Source: Ichthyophis bannanicus
Taxonomy: Eukaryota > Chordata > Amphibia > Gymnophiona > Ichthyophiidae
Assembly: GCA_033557465.1 (NCBI GenBank)
Contig: CM066032.1
Span: 59,122,955 to 59,186,954 of the forward strand
Direction: 5' to 3'
DNA length: 64,000 bases
Below, piece after piece: positions 54,449 through 64,000 of this stretch; position 1 is the stretch's first letter; each line of letters begins with the position of its first letter. A program made the position numbers and the translations under genes. Under the pieces are notes generated by a model that was not told the origin of the DNA, did not search any database, and saw nothing but the letters and a program-made list of their open reading frames with translations.

Positions 54449-56450
54449 CTACCCTTTCAGCAGCCAGGCCATCAGGTTGAGGGATCTAAGGTTGGGATGG
54501 AGGAGAGTACCTCCCTCCTGTGACAGGAGGTTGGGATGTGATCCCAGAGGAATTGGGGCCTCCACTGCCAGTTGAAGCAGAAGTGGAAACCAGGGTTGCC
54601 TCGGCCACCTGGGGGCTACCAGAATGACTGAGGTCTTGTCCTGGAGGATCTTGAACAGAGTCTTGGCCACTAGAGGCGTGGGAGGAAACGCATAGAGGAG
54701 GCCCACAGAACATGAGATTAGAAAAGCATTCGCAGCCACCCTATTTGGGTGTGGTTATCTGGAGCAAAATTGGGACAACTGATAATTCTTTGGCCTCGCA
54801 AACAGATCTATGGATGGTTGTCCCCAGGTCTGAAACAGCCCTTGGGCTATGTTGGGATCCAGCTGCCATTCGTGCTGCTGGAGAATTCTGCTTAGCTTGT
54901 CGGCTAAGCAATTTTCCTGGCCCGGCAGGTAAATTGCTTTGAGATGCATTCCATGCCGAACTGCAAAGGAGCACAAGTCCAGGGTTTCCTGACACACGAT
55001 GCGGGACCCCGTGCCTCCCTGTTTATTCACATAGAAAATTGCCACCTAGTTGTCTGTCTGTATTAAAACAGGTTGATGAGCCAGGGTTTAACAGAAAGCC
55101 CAGAGAGCCAGGCAGATAGCTCGAAGCTCTAGGAAATTGATCTGTTGTGTGCTCTCCTGTGGAGACCTCACACCCTGGGTACACAGTCCCTGGCAATGGG
55201 CTACCCAGCCCAGCAAGGATGCATCCGTAGTCAGGACCCTTGTGTGCAGAGGAGCCTGAAACTCCACCTCCGCCATCAAGTGGTGTGGTTGAAGCCACCA
55301 TATTAATGACTGCACCAGTCGTTTGGACACTTTGATCCTGTCTTGGAGTCTGCCTGTGGCCTGTGTCCACTGGTCCCTGAGGCACCACTGAGCTATTCTC
55401 ATGTGGAGGCAGGCATTGGGTGTCAGATGCACTGTGGAAGCCATGTGCCCAAGGAGTAGCAGGGAGTGTCCTGCTGATATCTGGGACTGTCGACTCACTT
55501 GTTGTGCCAGGGCCAGGAGCCTTTGTGCCCTATCTTCTGGTAGATAAGCCCTTGCTTGAAGGGTGTCTAGCCTTGCTCCTATAAACTCCAGACCTTGAGT
55601 GGGAACTAGAGTAGATTTGGTGTGATTAATCACAAATCCGAGATGTTGCAGCACCTGAATGGTGCGAGATGTGGCCTGTTGGACTTCTAGAGCTGATGTG
55701 GCTCTGATGAGCCAGTCGTCTAGATAGGGGAAGACAAATACCCCCTGGTTTCTGAGGAAGGCCGCCACTACAGCCAGGCACTTTGTGAATACTCTGGGTG
55801 CAGAGGCTAGGCCAAAGGGAAGTACCTTATACTGAAAATGGTTTCCTCCCACCACAAAACGGAGATATTGTCTGTGGTCTAGATGAATTAGGATGTGTGT
55901 ATATGCATCCTTTAGGTCTAAGGAGCATAGCCAATCTCCCTGGCGTAGGTAAGGCAGCAATATTCCAAGGAAAAGCATCTTGAACTTTTCCCTCACCAGG
56001 AACTTGTTTAAGTTGCGCAGGTAGAGGATGGGTCTTAGGCCTCCTGTTCTTTTTGGTATCAGGAAATACCTGGAGTAGAAGCCCTTTCCCTGCAGGTGGG
56101 TGGGGCACCGGTTCTACCGCCTGATCCTTGAGAAGACCTGCTAACTCCTTCAAGAGGAGATTCCTGTGAAGAGGGGGTCTGAGAGGCTCCCCTGGAAAGT
56201 AAGAGGGAGGTACCTGGGTGAAATATAGCAGATAGCCCTTTTGGACTATCTGAAGAACCCAGGTATCTGTTGTAATGGCTGGCCACCTGTGGGCATACAG
56301 GGTCAGCCTTCCTCCTGTGCATGGCCTTACTTCTTTGAAGAGAGGGGCTATGCTTTGGGAGTCAAAAAAACCCTCCAGGCTGGGCCAGAGCCAGTGCCTG
56401 GGGCTTGGGGGCTTTTTGCTTATGCGGGCCATGCCCCTGTCCCTTGGCCT
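54449..56450 (-). pseudogene. DIRS-D reverse transcriptase-RNase H
   Basis: The N-terminal RT part is in one frame to about 56000 (WVLQIVQKGYLLYFTQVPPS, LLKELAGLLKDQAVEPVPH). The main frame 55996-54449 then has CSLDLKDAYTHILIHL, LPFGLASAPRVFTKCL and FPYLDDWLIRAT. RNase H starts LTTDASLLGWVAHCQG, followed by NFLELRAICLAL. After stops at about 55086 and 55047 the same frame continues AIFYVNKQGGT, LADKLSR and HEWQLDPN. A C-terminal extension reaches 54449. All RT catalytic residues are intact. Confidence 0.88.
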
Positions 56451-58049
56451 GCTGACCCTGTTGGGGAGCTGGCTGATGCCGGCTGTAGCTACCCGGGCCA
56501 ATGCCTCGAAGCCGTCATAGGCTGCTTGAGTCATAAGCTTCGAGCACTCACGTATCGAAGTGGAGAAGGTCTTGAAGCGCTGCAAAGGTCCCTTGGAGAG
56601 ACCAGCTGAGAACCCGGCAATCTCCTTTGCCAGGTCTCGCAGGTACATGCCCATGTCTGGTATGTTTGGATTCAGCATGATAGCATTGAATTCTGGTAGC
56701 ACTTCTTCCAGGAGGCACAGAGGAGTGCGTCTTCTGGCTCTTGAGCCGGCGCATGGCCGATTCCACAACCATGGAGTTGTGCAGTAGTTGTGCCTTTTGG
56801 AATCCAGGGCTCTTGCGAACTTGATAGATGGAATCGATTCGCCTGCTGAGTACTGGCATCGATGCCAGTGTCTCCCACATGCGGACCATCAGCCTTTCCA
56901 GAATCGGAGGCACCGGTACAGTACGGGCTTCCTGAGGGGAAAAGTCATACTGGAGGATCTCGAGCTCTTCGGCTTGAGGCTTCTCCTCAGCCTCTGCCGG
57001 GAATGCCAATGCCTTTGACATGTCCTGAACGAAGTCTAAGAACCAAGTGTCTTCCAGGGGGGATCTTCTCCGAGGTTCGGACACCAGGGAATCCGAGGGA
57101 ATTTCTCTGGTCCGACGGTGTCCAGTGACTCCTCGTCCTCTGTTTCCCACCCCGACTCCTCCGAGGAGGAATCGAGTGGCTCTGGCCTCGAGGGCTTTGG
57201 CTTCGACTGCCCCGACACTGATGGAATCGACGTCGACGACCTCGGTCCCAAATGGGAGGTGGAGGGAGACCTCGGCCGAGGATCGACTCAAGTCCTCATG
57301 GTCTCGAGCATTGGCTTGGCCTCCGGGGTTGACTTGGACATCGAGGTCCCGGTGGTCGGGGTGGAAGGACCGGTGAGACTGGCTATCAGTGCCTGCTGCT
57401 GGTCCATGAAGGCAGACATGCTGTGCTCCAAGGCCACCATTCTGAGACCAAGCTCAGAAGGTTCCGCAGCCCCCGGGTCAGGTCCCAACGCCATCGGGTC
57501 TGACGCTGGTTCTCCTGGAGGCGAGTCCTCAATGAGGACAGTGGTTACCTGTCTTGGCTGCTCCGGTTCTCATCGAGGGAGTTTTGCAGGCCGCTCCAAC
57601 TCCGAGGCTCCAGGACGACGGTCGGGGCTCCGCGACCGGTCCCGCGAGGAACCAGGCCGTTTGTAACCGTCCAACGATGACGCCCTCAAGGATTTCTTCT
57701 TCCTCCAGTGTTCCTGCAAGGGAGACCCCCTTTCGGAGGACACCCGACGCTGCTCGGGTTCAGACAGCTCCCAAGATTTTGAGGCCTCCGATCAGGTCCG
57801 GGCCCGGGTGGGTGCGGACTCAGGAAAAATCCTATCATGCTGCTGCTGACGGCTCCTCAAGGCCTTAGAGGACATTTTCCTACACGGGCCACAGACCTTC
57901 GGGTCATGGTCGGGCCCAAGGCACTGGAGACAGCAGTCGTGTGTGTCGGTGAGGGACATTAATTTTGTACACTGATCACACTTTTTAAACCCGCTGGCAG
58001 CCATCGGGGGAAAAAGGGCCCCTGCAAGGTTGAAGGACCGGGCTGCCAA
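56451..58049 (-). pseudogene. DIRS-D gag with Cys/His finger
   Basis: The N-terminal frame 58049-57792 holds CDQCTKLMSLTDTHDCC, then CLGPDHDPKVCGPCRK, a CxxC...DxHxxC..C..DH...C..C cluster typical of vertebrate DIRS gag. The middle (57800-57000) is rich in Ser/Pro/Asp and broken. 57291-56860 (FLDFVQDMSKALAFPAE, VPPILERLMVRMWETLAS) and then 56730-56510 (LEEVLPEFNAIMLN, LMTQAAYDGFEALARVA) give the C-terminal part in two frames. It would form the particle protein. At least two frame changes. Confidence 0.78.
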
Positions 58050-58256
58050 TGAAAAATGACAAGAGTGCGAACGCTAGTCACGAAGGACAAAAAATGAAAA
58101 ATTAGACCGGACTCGATAGCGGTGTACCGAGCCGAAGGCGGGAAGGGGAACCGATGTCGAACCGGTAAAAAAAGAAAAGTAATTTTTCACTTTTAAACAC
58201 TTTTTTCTCGGGGACACTGGGACAACGTCCGTTGGGCTCCGTGGAAAAAAGGAGAC

Positions 58257-58412
58257 TGAGCAAGATGGCACCCTTGGGCGGGAAGGGGAGCATGCATGCG
58301 TGATGTAATTCCCAAAGGTTTTCTTATAAAGCTGGGGATTTGCTCCGCACAAGGGCTCCGTCGGCGCTGACATCACCCATATGTGAGGACTGACTTCCTG
58401 CTTGTTCCTGGA
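58257..58412. repeat. Right inverted terminal repeat of DIRS D
   Basis: tgagcaagatggcacccttg through tcctgcttgttcctggaga is complementary to 52632-52786. Confidence 0.9.
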
Positions 58413-58418
58413 GAAAGG

Positions 58419-59044
58419 TCTCATATATAATCTTTTTTGGAGGACGTATCATGCTGCAAACTATGTCAAGGCTGAATTGGAGCATTTCTTTGTTTTTTTT
58501 CTGTTCTGTGAGGTGAAGTGCAAGCTGCAGTGGCCCTCTTCTGCATTGATTCAGAGGGAGAAAGCGACGGCAGGAACGCAAGACGTCTAAAAGACTTAAC
58601 TGCTGGAGGAGGGCTCCACATTCAATGGCTCCATCATGGACATTATCATTCAATGTGACTACATGGAACCTCACTTAGGGAGAACTACTGTACCTGAATG
58701 TAACTCACTTTGATCTACTACGGGCAAGTTTGAGCTAAAGCTTCAAAGTCTTCAAAACTTGGCAGTATGCCTCTCCCCTGCCTGCCAACCTTGATAGGTG
58801 AATTGGGAGATATTCTTCCCGATTTAAAAACGTTGCCTTTACCTTCGTGTGCATTCATGGCCCATCAGTCCCCTACCTCTCTTTTCTCAGTTCCTCCTAT
58901 TGCCCACATCAACATTTACATTTCCAATCCCAAACCCTCCTTATACTCTGTTGCAAACAAGCCTCTTCACAGTAACCCTCCATTGCTTCAGAAAGAAACT
59001 TAGGCGCAGGTTTACTAAGTCCTGTGCTGATAGCGCACATGTGG
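58419..59044. other. No gene recognised
   Basis: A few short overlapping frames without features. Sequence is AT-balanced with no element ends that I can define. Confidence 0.5.
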
Positions 59045-59052
59045 GCTATATT

Positions 59053-59227
59053 CAGGGCCGGCCCAACTACTAGGCAAGGCAGGCGGTCACCTAGGGCGGC
59101 AACTTCTGGAAGGTGGCAAAAGCTGGCCATTCAAAGCTAAATAATAGATTATGACAGCCAGAGGGGGTGTAAAGCCTGTTGTTTGCCTAGGACACCAACA
59201 CCTCAGACCAACTCTAGGGCCGGCCTG
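59053..59227. mobile_element. Short hAT-type MITE
   Basis: Starts cagggccggcccaacta and ends tagggccggcctg, which are inverted. It is flanked by gctatatt at 59045-59052 and gctgtatt at 59228-59235, an 8-bp duplication with one mismatch. 175 bases, non-coding. Confidence 0.8.
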
Positions 59228-59235
59228 GCTGTATT

Positions 59236-59504
59236 ACTAGTGCAAGACTGTACGCTACCTGCAGGGAAGCGAGTACAGCCATCTCTCTGCCTTTACCGCG
59301 CTTCCCATGGTAAAACGGCTATGCAAGCAACTAATGCCATCCGCTGAGGTGGTGTCAGTTGCACGGTCGGTACTTGCACTGAGCGTAGATAGTCCAAGCT
59401 ACAAATGCCCGCGCTAGATGATGGATTCGTCAGGTTGGATTCCACTGAGGGCATAGCACCGAAACTGTCCTTCTTGCATTACTAAATGAATTACACGTCA
59501 CTCA
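59236..59504. other. Unassigned stretch before the L2
   Basis: Contains no clear frame. It may be upstream L2 sequence too diverged to read. Confidence 0.4.
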
Positions 59505-60183
59505 TGATCGTGGTGATATCACTCTTGGTTTCCCTTGATCTATCTGCAGCATTTGATCTGGTCGACCACCATACACTCTTGTCCCGGCTTTTCGACATTG
59601 GTCTCTGAGGTACTGTCTGGCGGTGGTTTCATTCCTTCCTCTCTTCTCGTTCTTTTTCTGTGCATGTTAATGGTCAGGCCTCACCCGTCCTTCCCCTCAC
59701 TTGTGGTGTCCCGCACATTTCCCCTCTATTGTTTAATATTTTCCTCGGCCCCTTTACCCTTGATCATTCAGCAATATCCGGTTTCATCTTACTTTCACGC
59801 AGATGACATTGTTCTTCTTTTTCATACCTCACCCTTATCCCCTGATATTTCTCAGCTGAATCTTTGTCTTTCTCACATTGCTTCTTGGCTAGCAGAGAAT
59901 TTTCTTCACCTTAATCCAGCGAAGTCCTCAGCAATGTGGGTTTCCTTGAGTGGTTCATGTCCCACTCTTGCTCCCTCCATTGGACCAACCAGCATCCCTC
60001 TCACATCCTCTTTTCGCTACTTGGGCGTTCTTCTGGATCCTTCTCTGACTTTTCACGAGCACATTTCCATGATCTCCCGTCGCTCCTTTGCTGCTTTACG
60101 ACAGATTAGGGCCGTTCAATCCGTTTTACCCTCCAGTTCCCTAGTCACCCTTGTCATTGCTCTTGTCATCAGCAGATTGGATT

Positions 60184-60537
60184 ATTTATTTATTTTATTT
60201 ATTTATTTATTTAGTATACATTTGTATACCGCTACTTCCAGCTATCAGCAGCGGTTTGATTACAGATTGGAAATTGTCAAATCATGACAGGAAATTATTT
60301 TTTTTTGAGGTATAAACACATTGATTAGACAGGAAAGCACAGCACACAGAGAACTATTTTACAGGGAACATGGGCTATAGAGGGTTAAGTGTCTTGCCCA
60401 AGACCACAAGGAGCACCTGTGGGACTAGAAACCCCAGTCCTTCCGGCCCAAGGTTGCTGTCCTCTAGTGGGATTTGAACCCCTGACCTTCCGGCCTGAAG
60501 TACCTTGCCCCAACCACTAGGCCACTCCTCCACTCCC
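60184..60537 (-). repeat. SINE in the L2, variant tail
   Basis: Same head and middle as the other copies. The tail is different: tgtataccgctacttccagc paired with agcagcggtttgattac. Confidence 0.88.
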
Positions 60538-60540
60538 GGC

Positions 60541-60620
60541 CAGGTAAACATTGCAATTATTGCAATGTTGGCCAGGTAAACATTGCAATTATGGCAATGT
60601 TTACCTGGCCAACCTCCCCA
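60541..60620. repeat. Perfect 17-bp-arm hairpin at the SINE/L2 junction
   Basis: ggccaggtaaacattgc occurs twice (about 60538 and 60572). The second copy is followed after seven bases by its exact reverse complement gcaatgtttacctggcc, which is native L2 coding sequence. The extra inverted copies were added at the SINE insertion. Confidence 0.88.
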
Positions 60621-61418
60621 AGTACTGCCTTCAAAGACTACAACGCATCCAGAACACCGCAGCTCGCCTCATCACCTTTTCCAGTAAATTTGACCATATT
60701 ACTCCTATTCTTCTCCGTTTGCATTGGCTTCCTCTTCATTACCGCTTCCACTATAAATTTCTGATTCTTCTTCACCGGGCCATTTACACCTACACTCCTC
60801 TTTATTTAGCAGACTGCGTTTCACTGTATTCCCCCCATCGACAACTCCGCTCTATTCATACCAACTGTCTATCCCTTCCTTCACCCTCCCAAGCCCGTTT
60901 AGAACAGACACGGCACTCTGCCTGGTTTTTCCTTGGACCATCATTATGGAATATGCTGCCTACTTCTCTCAGGTTAGAACCATCTTACCCCCAGTTTAAA
61001 TCATTGCTTAAGACTTATTTATTCCAGAAAGCTTTCGACCTCCCTCCTGAAGTCCCCCCCTGACCATTTTATGCTTTTGTATGATGTCCTATGAATCGTC
61101 CCTGTCTGTCTTCCTTCTGTCCTTATGGTTTATTATGTTTATGTTTGCCCTTTTCTGTGCCCTTCTTTCCTGTCTATTTTTGGCGTTCCGTTTCCTGGTT
61201 TGCAGTGTTTAATCAGTTTTTTATTGTATACCGCTTAATGCTTTTGCCATAGCGGTATATCAAATTTGGAATAAAGATAAAGATAAAGATGCAACACCGT
61301 GGGACGCTCCAGCCTACCCAGTCACCACCCTGACTTATGCTGCAAGAGCAGCAGGAGGTTTTTAGCACAAAACCGATACCATGCACTAGCCTCACACTAA
61401 GCAGGTAGCATGCTTTAG

Positions 61419-64000
61419 TTTTTTTTTTTTTTTTTTGGATGAGGGTCTTTAAATTCTTTATTTTCGTTTTATAACAACAAAGGAGAAGGAAGACATACAG
61501 CTAAAAGACAAATACAAAATGTAATACATACACCAAAGTAAACCCCTACCACCCCCCTCCCCCCTGCTTCTTCTCTAGAAAACTAGTCATTCCCGAAGCG
61601 GGCGTGTACTTACATTATTATGTTACAAATCTAACGGTGACCAGAAACATGATGAGTGCACATTAAACAGGCATGTTGGAGCAATGAGCAGATTGTACAT
61701 AATCATTAAGCATCTGCCATTTAGACAAGCGAGAGTGAGGTTGGGCATGGGGAATAGCTCTCCGAGGTATCTGTTCATATTTACTATATAAGCAGACAAG
61801 GTTCCACCATTCATTGACAGTAAGTCGAGAGCTATCCTTCCAATTCCTCGTGATTAAGCATATGGCTATACCCAGCATGAAATCAAGGAGAAAGTGACCC
61901 TTCTTAGGAAGAGAGGGGATCTCCGCCACAGAGCGGAGTCCCACAATCTTCCAAGAGAGAGGTTCATGAAGGTGTAAAATAAACTGAATACGACCCCAGA
62001 CCCGCCCCCAATAAACCTGCAGTTGAGGACATTCATAAATAACATGAGCGAGGGTTCCCACAGCAGTATGACAAGACCAACACTGGTCCCTAGCATTTGT
62101 GTTCCATTTGGCTATTTTTTCTGGGGTATAAAAGCATCTGTGTGCAAAGAAGAAGAGAGTTTGGGTAACAGAGGCAGACCGGGAGACCCGCACTACTTTG
62201 CTCCAGAAAACGCTCCATTGCACAGGGGTTAAAGTGGTTTGCAGTTCGCGCTCCCAGGCTTGTTGGGCTCTAAAAGTGGCCGTGTCTGTACCCTGACATA
62301 ATATTTTATAAAAGTTAGAGGCTACCCCATGCGTGCTACCAATAGAGTGAATTATCTCTAATAGCCCGTTCTCAGTAGGGACAGAGGGCGGCATGATTCG
62401 AGCACTTTTGAGGCAGTGTTGAAGCTGCATCAATTGAAAGTAGTGTTTCGCTGGTAACGCAAATTCCTTTTGTAAATCAGAAAAGGTTTTCCAACAAGCT
62501 GCGGAGAAAAGCTGTTGGGGTGTCCAGATCCCCCTTGAGTACCAGGGTTTCCATGCTATCGTTCTATTTAGGACTTGAATTCTGGGGTTATTCCATAGCG
62601 GGAGTCCGTCCGGAGGACATACGTTCGGGCCCAGTGATAGAATGAGAGTGTTAAAGGCCGCTAGAGTATCAACAATCATTGGTGGATGGCGGGTGTCTAC
62701 TTGATAGGACATACCTGGGAGATGGGTCAACGGAATTGGGCTACTAAGCTCCTCTTCTATGTCAAGCCAAACTGGTCTGCTGTCTGTTGAGGCATCTAGC
62801 CATCGGGCACCTTGCTTAAGTAGGAAGGCTTGATGATATCTAAGAAAATCAGGAAATCTGGTACCCCCTCTTTCTTTTGCAGACTGTAGTTTTTGTTTAG
62901 CTATCCTTGGTGGCTTGCCCTGCCAGAGATAACGGACGAGAAGGCCCTCAATATCTTTATAAGTATGTAGCGGGAGTAAGCATGGCAGCATTTCTAAAAT
63001 GTAATTCACTTTGGGGACTATCATCATTTTCACAGTTTCTAAGCGACCCCACCATGTTAGAGATAAGGGAGACCAACGATTCGTGAGCTCACGGACCTTG
63101 GAGACTACCTCTTTGGCATTAAAACTAATAGTGTCTTCTAAAGGAGAACAGTAATGGACCCCAAGATACTTCACCATGCGGGATTGCCAAAGGAAGGGAA
63201 AGGCCTTCATGTCAGCCTCATGCACCCAGCGGTTCAGTGGGAATGCTACAGATTTGGTCCAGTTAATTTTATAGCCCGATAATTGTGAGTATCCGTCAAT
63301 TAGATCCAAGACAGCTGGAACCGAATCGAGGGATACGAAAAGCATAAGGTCATCTGCATATGCAGATAGTTTAATCTCCCTACGGCTGAAGGGGACACCT
63401 CGAATACGTGCGGATTGTCTAATAAGAAGGGCTAGGGGTTCAAGAGCTAGATCAAAGAGCATTGGTGATAGGGGGCAACCTTGACGCGTGCCTCTTTGGA
63501 GATTAAATGGCTGAGACTTGATGGCATTAACACAAATACTGGCGACGGGTTGAGTATACATGACTTGGAGATATCGGAGGAAACCCTCCCCAAAGCCATA
63601 CCATCGGAGAACTGCAAATAAGAAAGGCCATTCTAGACGATCAAAGGCTTTTTCGGCATCCAGGGAAAGACCCACCCATGGAAGATCTAGATTGGCAGCA
63701 CTGGATAGCACATGGCACAAGGTCCGAGCATTGTCAGCAGTTGATCTGCCGGGTATAAAACCGCATTGGTCGGGATGAATTAGGGTGGCCATCCTGTCAG
63801 ATAGCCGGGTGGCCAAGATCGTTGCGAAGATCTTATAATCGGCATTAAGTAGGGAGATTGGACGGTAGTTGGCGGTTAGTAGCGGGTCTCTGCCTTCTTT
63901 CTCAAAGACTACCACATTAGCTGCAGAAAAGGATCCCAAAGAGGATGTATCTACCGCAAGGGCAGTAAAATAGAGTTTTAAATAGGGAACTAGATCTGCA
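61419..64000 (-). mobile_element. L1-type LINE, 3' part, runs off the window
   Basis: A poly(T) run at 61419-61436 is the poly(A) tail of a minus-strand L1. A 3' untranslated region of about 220 bases precedes the ORF2 C-terminus at 61663. It is a different subfamily from the L1 at 39044, judging by the low similarity of the proteins outside the motifs. Confidence 0.9.
61663..64000 (-). CDS. L1 ORF2, RT and C-terminal domain, partial but open
   Basis: The frame is open from the window edge to its stop before 61663, nearly 780 codons with no lesion. RT motifs: NYRPISLLNADYKIF, LSLDAEKAFDRLEW, RQGCPLSPMLFDLAL and SAYADDLMLFVSLD. A thumb region with YLGVHY and WWGRLETVKMMIVPK follows, then the Cys-rich motif CWSCHTAVGTLAHVIYECP. 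Endonuclease and ORF1 would lie beyond 64000. The intact reading of 2.3 kb suggests a young copy. Whether the whole element is intact cannot be seen. Confidence 0.92.
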   Translation of the reverse strand, partial: ADLVPYLKLYFTALAVDTSSLGSFSAANVVVFEKEGRDPLLTANYRPISLLNADYKIFATILATRLSDRMATLIHPDQCGFIPGRSTADNARTLCHVLSSAANLDLPWVGLSLDAEKAFDRLEWPFLFAVLRWYGFGEGFLRYLQVMYTQPVASICVNAIKSQPFNLQRGTRQGCPLSPMLFDLALEPLALLIRQSARIRGVPFSRREIKLSAYADDLMLFVSLDSVPAVLDLIDGYSQLSGYKINWTKSVAFPLNRWVHEADMKAFPFLWQSRMVKYLGVHYCSPLEDTISFNAKEVVSKVRELTNRWSPLSLTWWGRLETVKMMIVPKVNYILEMLPCLLPLHTYKDIEGLLVRYLWQGKPPRIAKQKLQSAKERGGTRFPDFLRYHQAFLLKQGARWLDASTDSRPVWLDIEEELSSPIPLTHLPGMSYQVDTRHPPMIVDTLAAFNTLILSLGPNVCPPDGLPLWNNPRIQVLNRTIAWKPWYSRGIWTPQQLFSAACWKTFSDLQKEFALPAKHYFQLMQLQHCLKSARIMPPSVPTENGLLEIIHSIGSTHGVASNFYKILCQGTDTATFRAQQAWERELQTTLTPVQWSVFWSKVVRVSRSASVTQTLFFFAHRCFYTPEKIAKWNTNARDQCWSCHTAVGTLAHVIYECPQLQVYWGRVWGRIQFILHLHEPLSWKIVGLRSVAEIPSLPKKGHFLLDFMLGIAICLITRNWKDSSRLTVNEWWNLVCLYSKYEQIPRRAIPHAQPHSRLSKWQMLNDYVQSAHCSNMPV

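Larger units (their letters stand above)
52609..58418 (-). mobile_element. DIRS-type retrotransposon D, structurally complete
   Basis: Minus-strand order: gag (58049-56450), RT-RNase H (about 56450-54449), tyrosine recombinase (54344-53470). It is flanked by inverted terminal repeats, 52632-52786 and 58257-58412. An internal complementary region at 53184-53273 is complementary to both outer ends. These features define DIRS-1-like elements, which use a recombinase in place of an integrase and leave no target duplication. Frameshifts and a few stops inactivate it. One SINE is inserted between the left terminal repeat and the recombinase. Confidence 0.92.
59510..61063 (+). pseudogene. L2 ORF2 reverse transcriptase, frameshifted and interrupted
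   Basis: Starts SLDLSAAFDLVDHHTLLSRL, which holds the first catalytic Asp. A frame change at about 59600-59700 is followed by ADDIVLLFHTSPLSPDISQL, then FRYLGVLLDPSLTFHEHIS and LVIALVISRLDY at 60183. The SINE interrupts here. The frame resumes after 60600 with NVYLANLPKYCLQRLQRIQN and TPILLRLHWLPLHYRFHYK, and ends FQKAFDLPPEVPP at 61063. The last part has the pattern of the L2 C-terminal domain. Confidence 0.88.
59505..61290 (+). mobile_element. L2-type LINE, 5' truncated, split by a SINE
   Basis: RT and C-terminal part of an L2 ORF2. It is followed by a 3' end containing gtataccgcttaatgctttt, then gccatagcggtatatcaaat, a possible stem-loop, and a gataaa tandem. The end differs from CR1 and has no poly(A). 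The stem-loop resembles the tails of the local SINEs. Confidence 0.88.

Overview
This window is a piece of vertebrate nuclear genome, probably from an amphibian. A caecilian is my best guess from the repeat mix, but that is an inference I cannot test here. No bacterial, phage or organelle features are visible. Nearly all of it is transposable-element DNA of at least nine superfamilies, often nested. The only host coding sequence I can support is two minus-strand exons (33013-33115 and 10609-10864). They join in frame and encode part of the extracellular, membrane-proximal fibronectin-III-like region of a receptor-type tyrosine phosphatase, closest to the R2B (PTPRM/K/T/U-like) group. The intron between them is about 22 kb and has filled up with retroelements. 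Layout: 1-8.1 kb holds a tRNA-SINE copy, a nearly full-length CR1 LINE (minus), and a decayed DIRS-type retrotransposon (minus) with a SINE in its recombinase. 8.1-10.2 kb holds an hAT MITE with a perfect 8-bp target duplication and a CR1-derived composite. 10.6-33.1 kb is the two PTPR exons and their intron. The intron contains two related gammaretrovirus-like proviruses (11553-19155 and 19298-27451, both with intact LTR pairs, 4-bp target duplications and a glycine-tRNA-type primer site), a truncated Penelope-like element inside 168-bp inverted repeats, a dead Tc1 transposon, and two copies of a GC-rich palindromic repeat. 33.3-38.3 kb has a duplicated 353-bp unit, the start of a CR1 ORF1, and a Penelope-like element with a long open RT + GIY-YIG frame, a hammerhead-ribozyme-like fold and a 5' fold-back. 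38.6-49 kb is a DIRS element split by a full-length L1 with a 13-bp target duplication. That L1 was in turn split by a roughly 1.5-kb insert carrying an unrecognised 350-codon ORF. 49-52.5 kb is an RTE-type LINE inserted in the GC-rich repeat with an 11-bp target duplication. 52.6-58.4 kb is a structurally complete DIRS element with inverted terminal repeats and an internal complementary region. 58.4-64 kb has a small hAT MITE, an L2 LINE hit by a SINE, and the 3' part of another L1 that runs off the window. How the parts relate: the SINE 3' tail resembles the 3' tail of the L2, so L2 machinery probably mobilised the SINE. Every autonomous element carries frameshifts or stops except the right-edge L1 and the Penelope RT, which are open across all the sequence visible. 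Coordinates of repeat edges are by eye, and family names come from motifs and termini, not from database searches.
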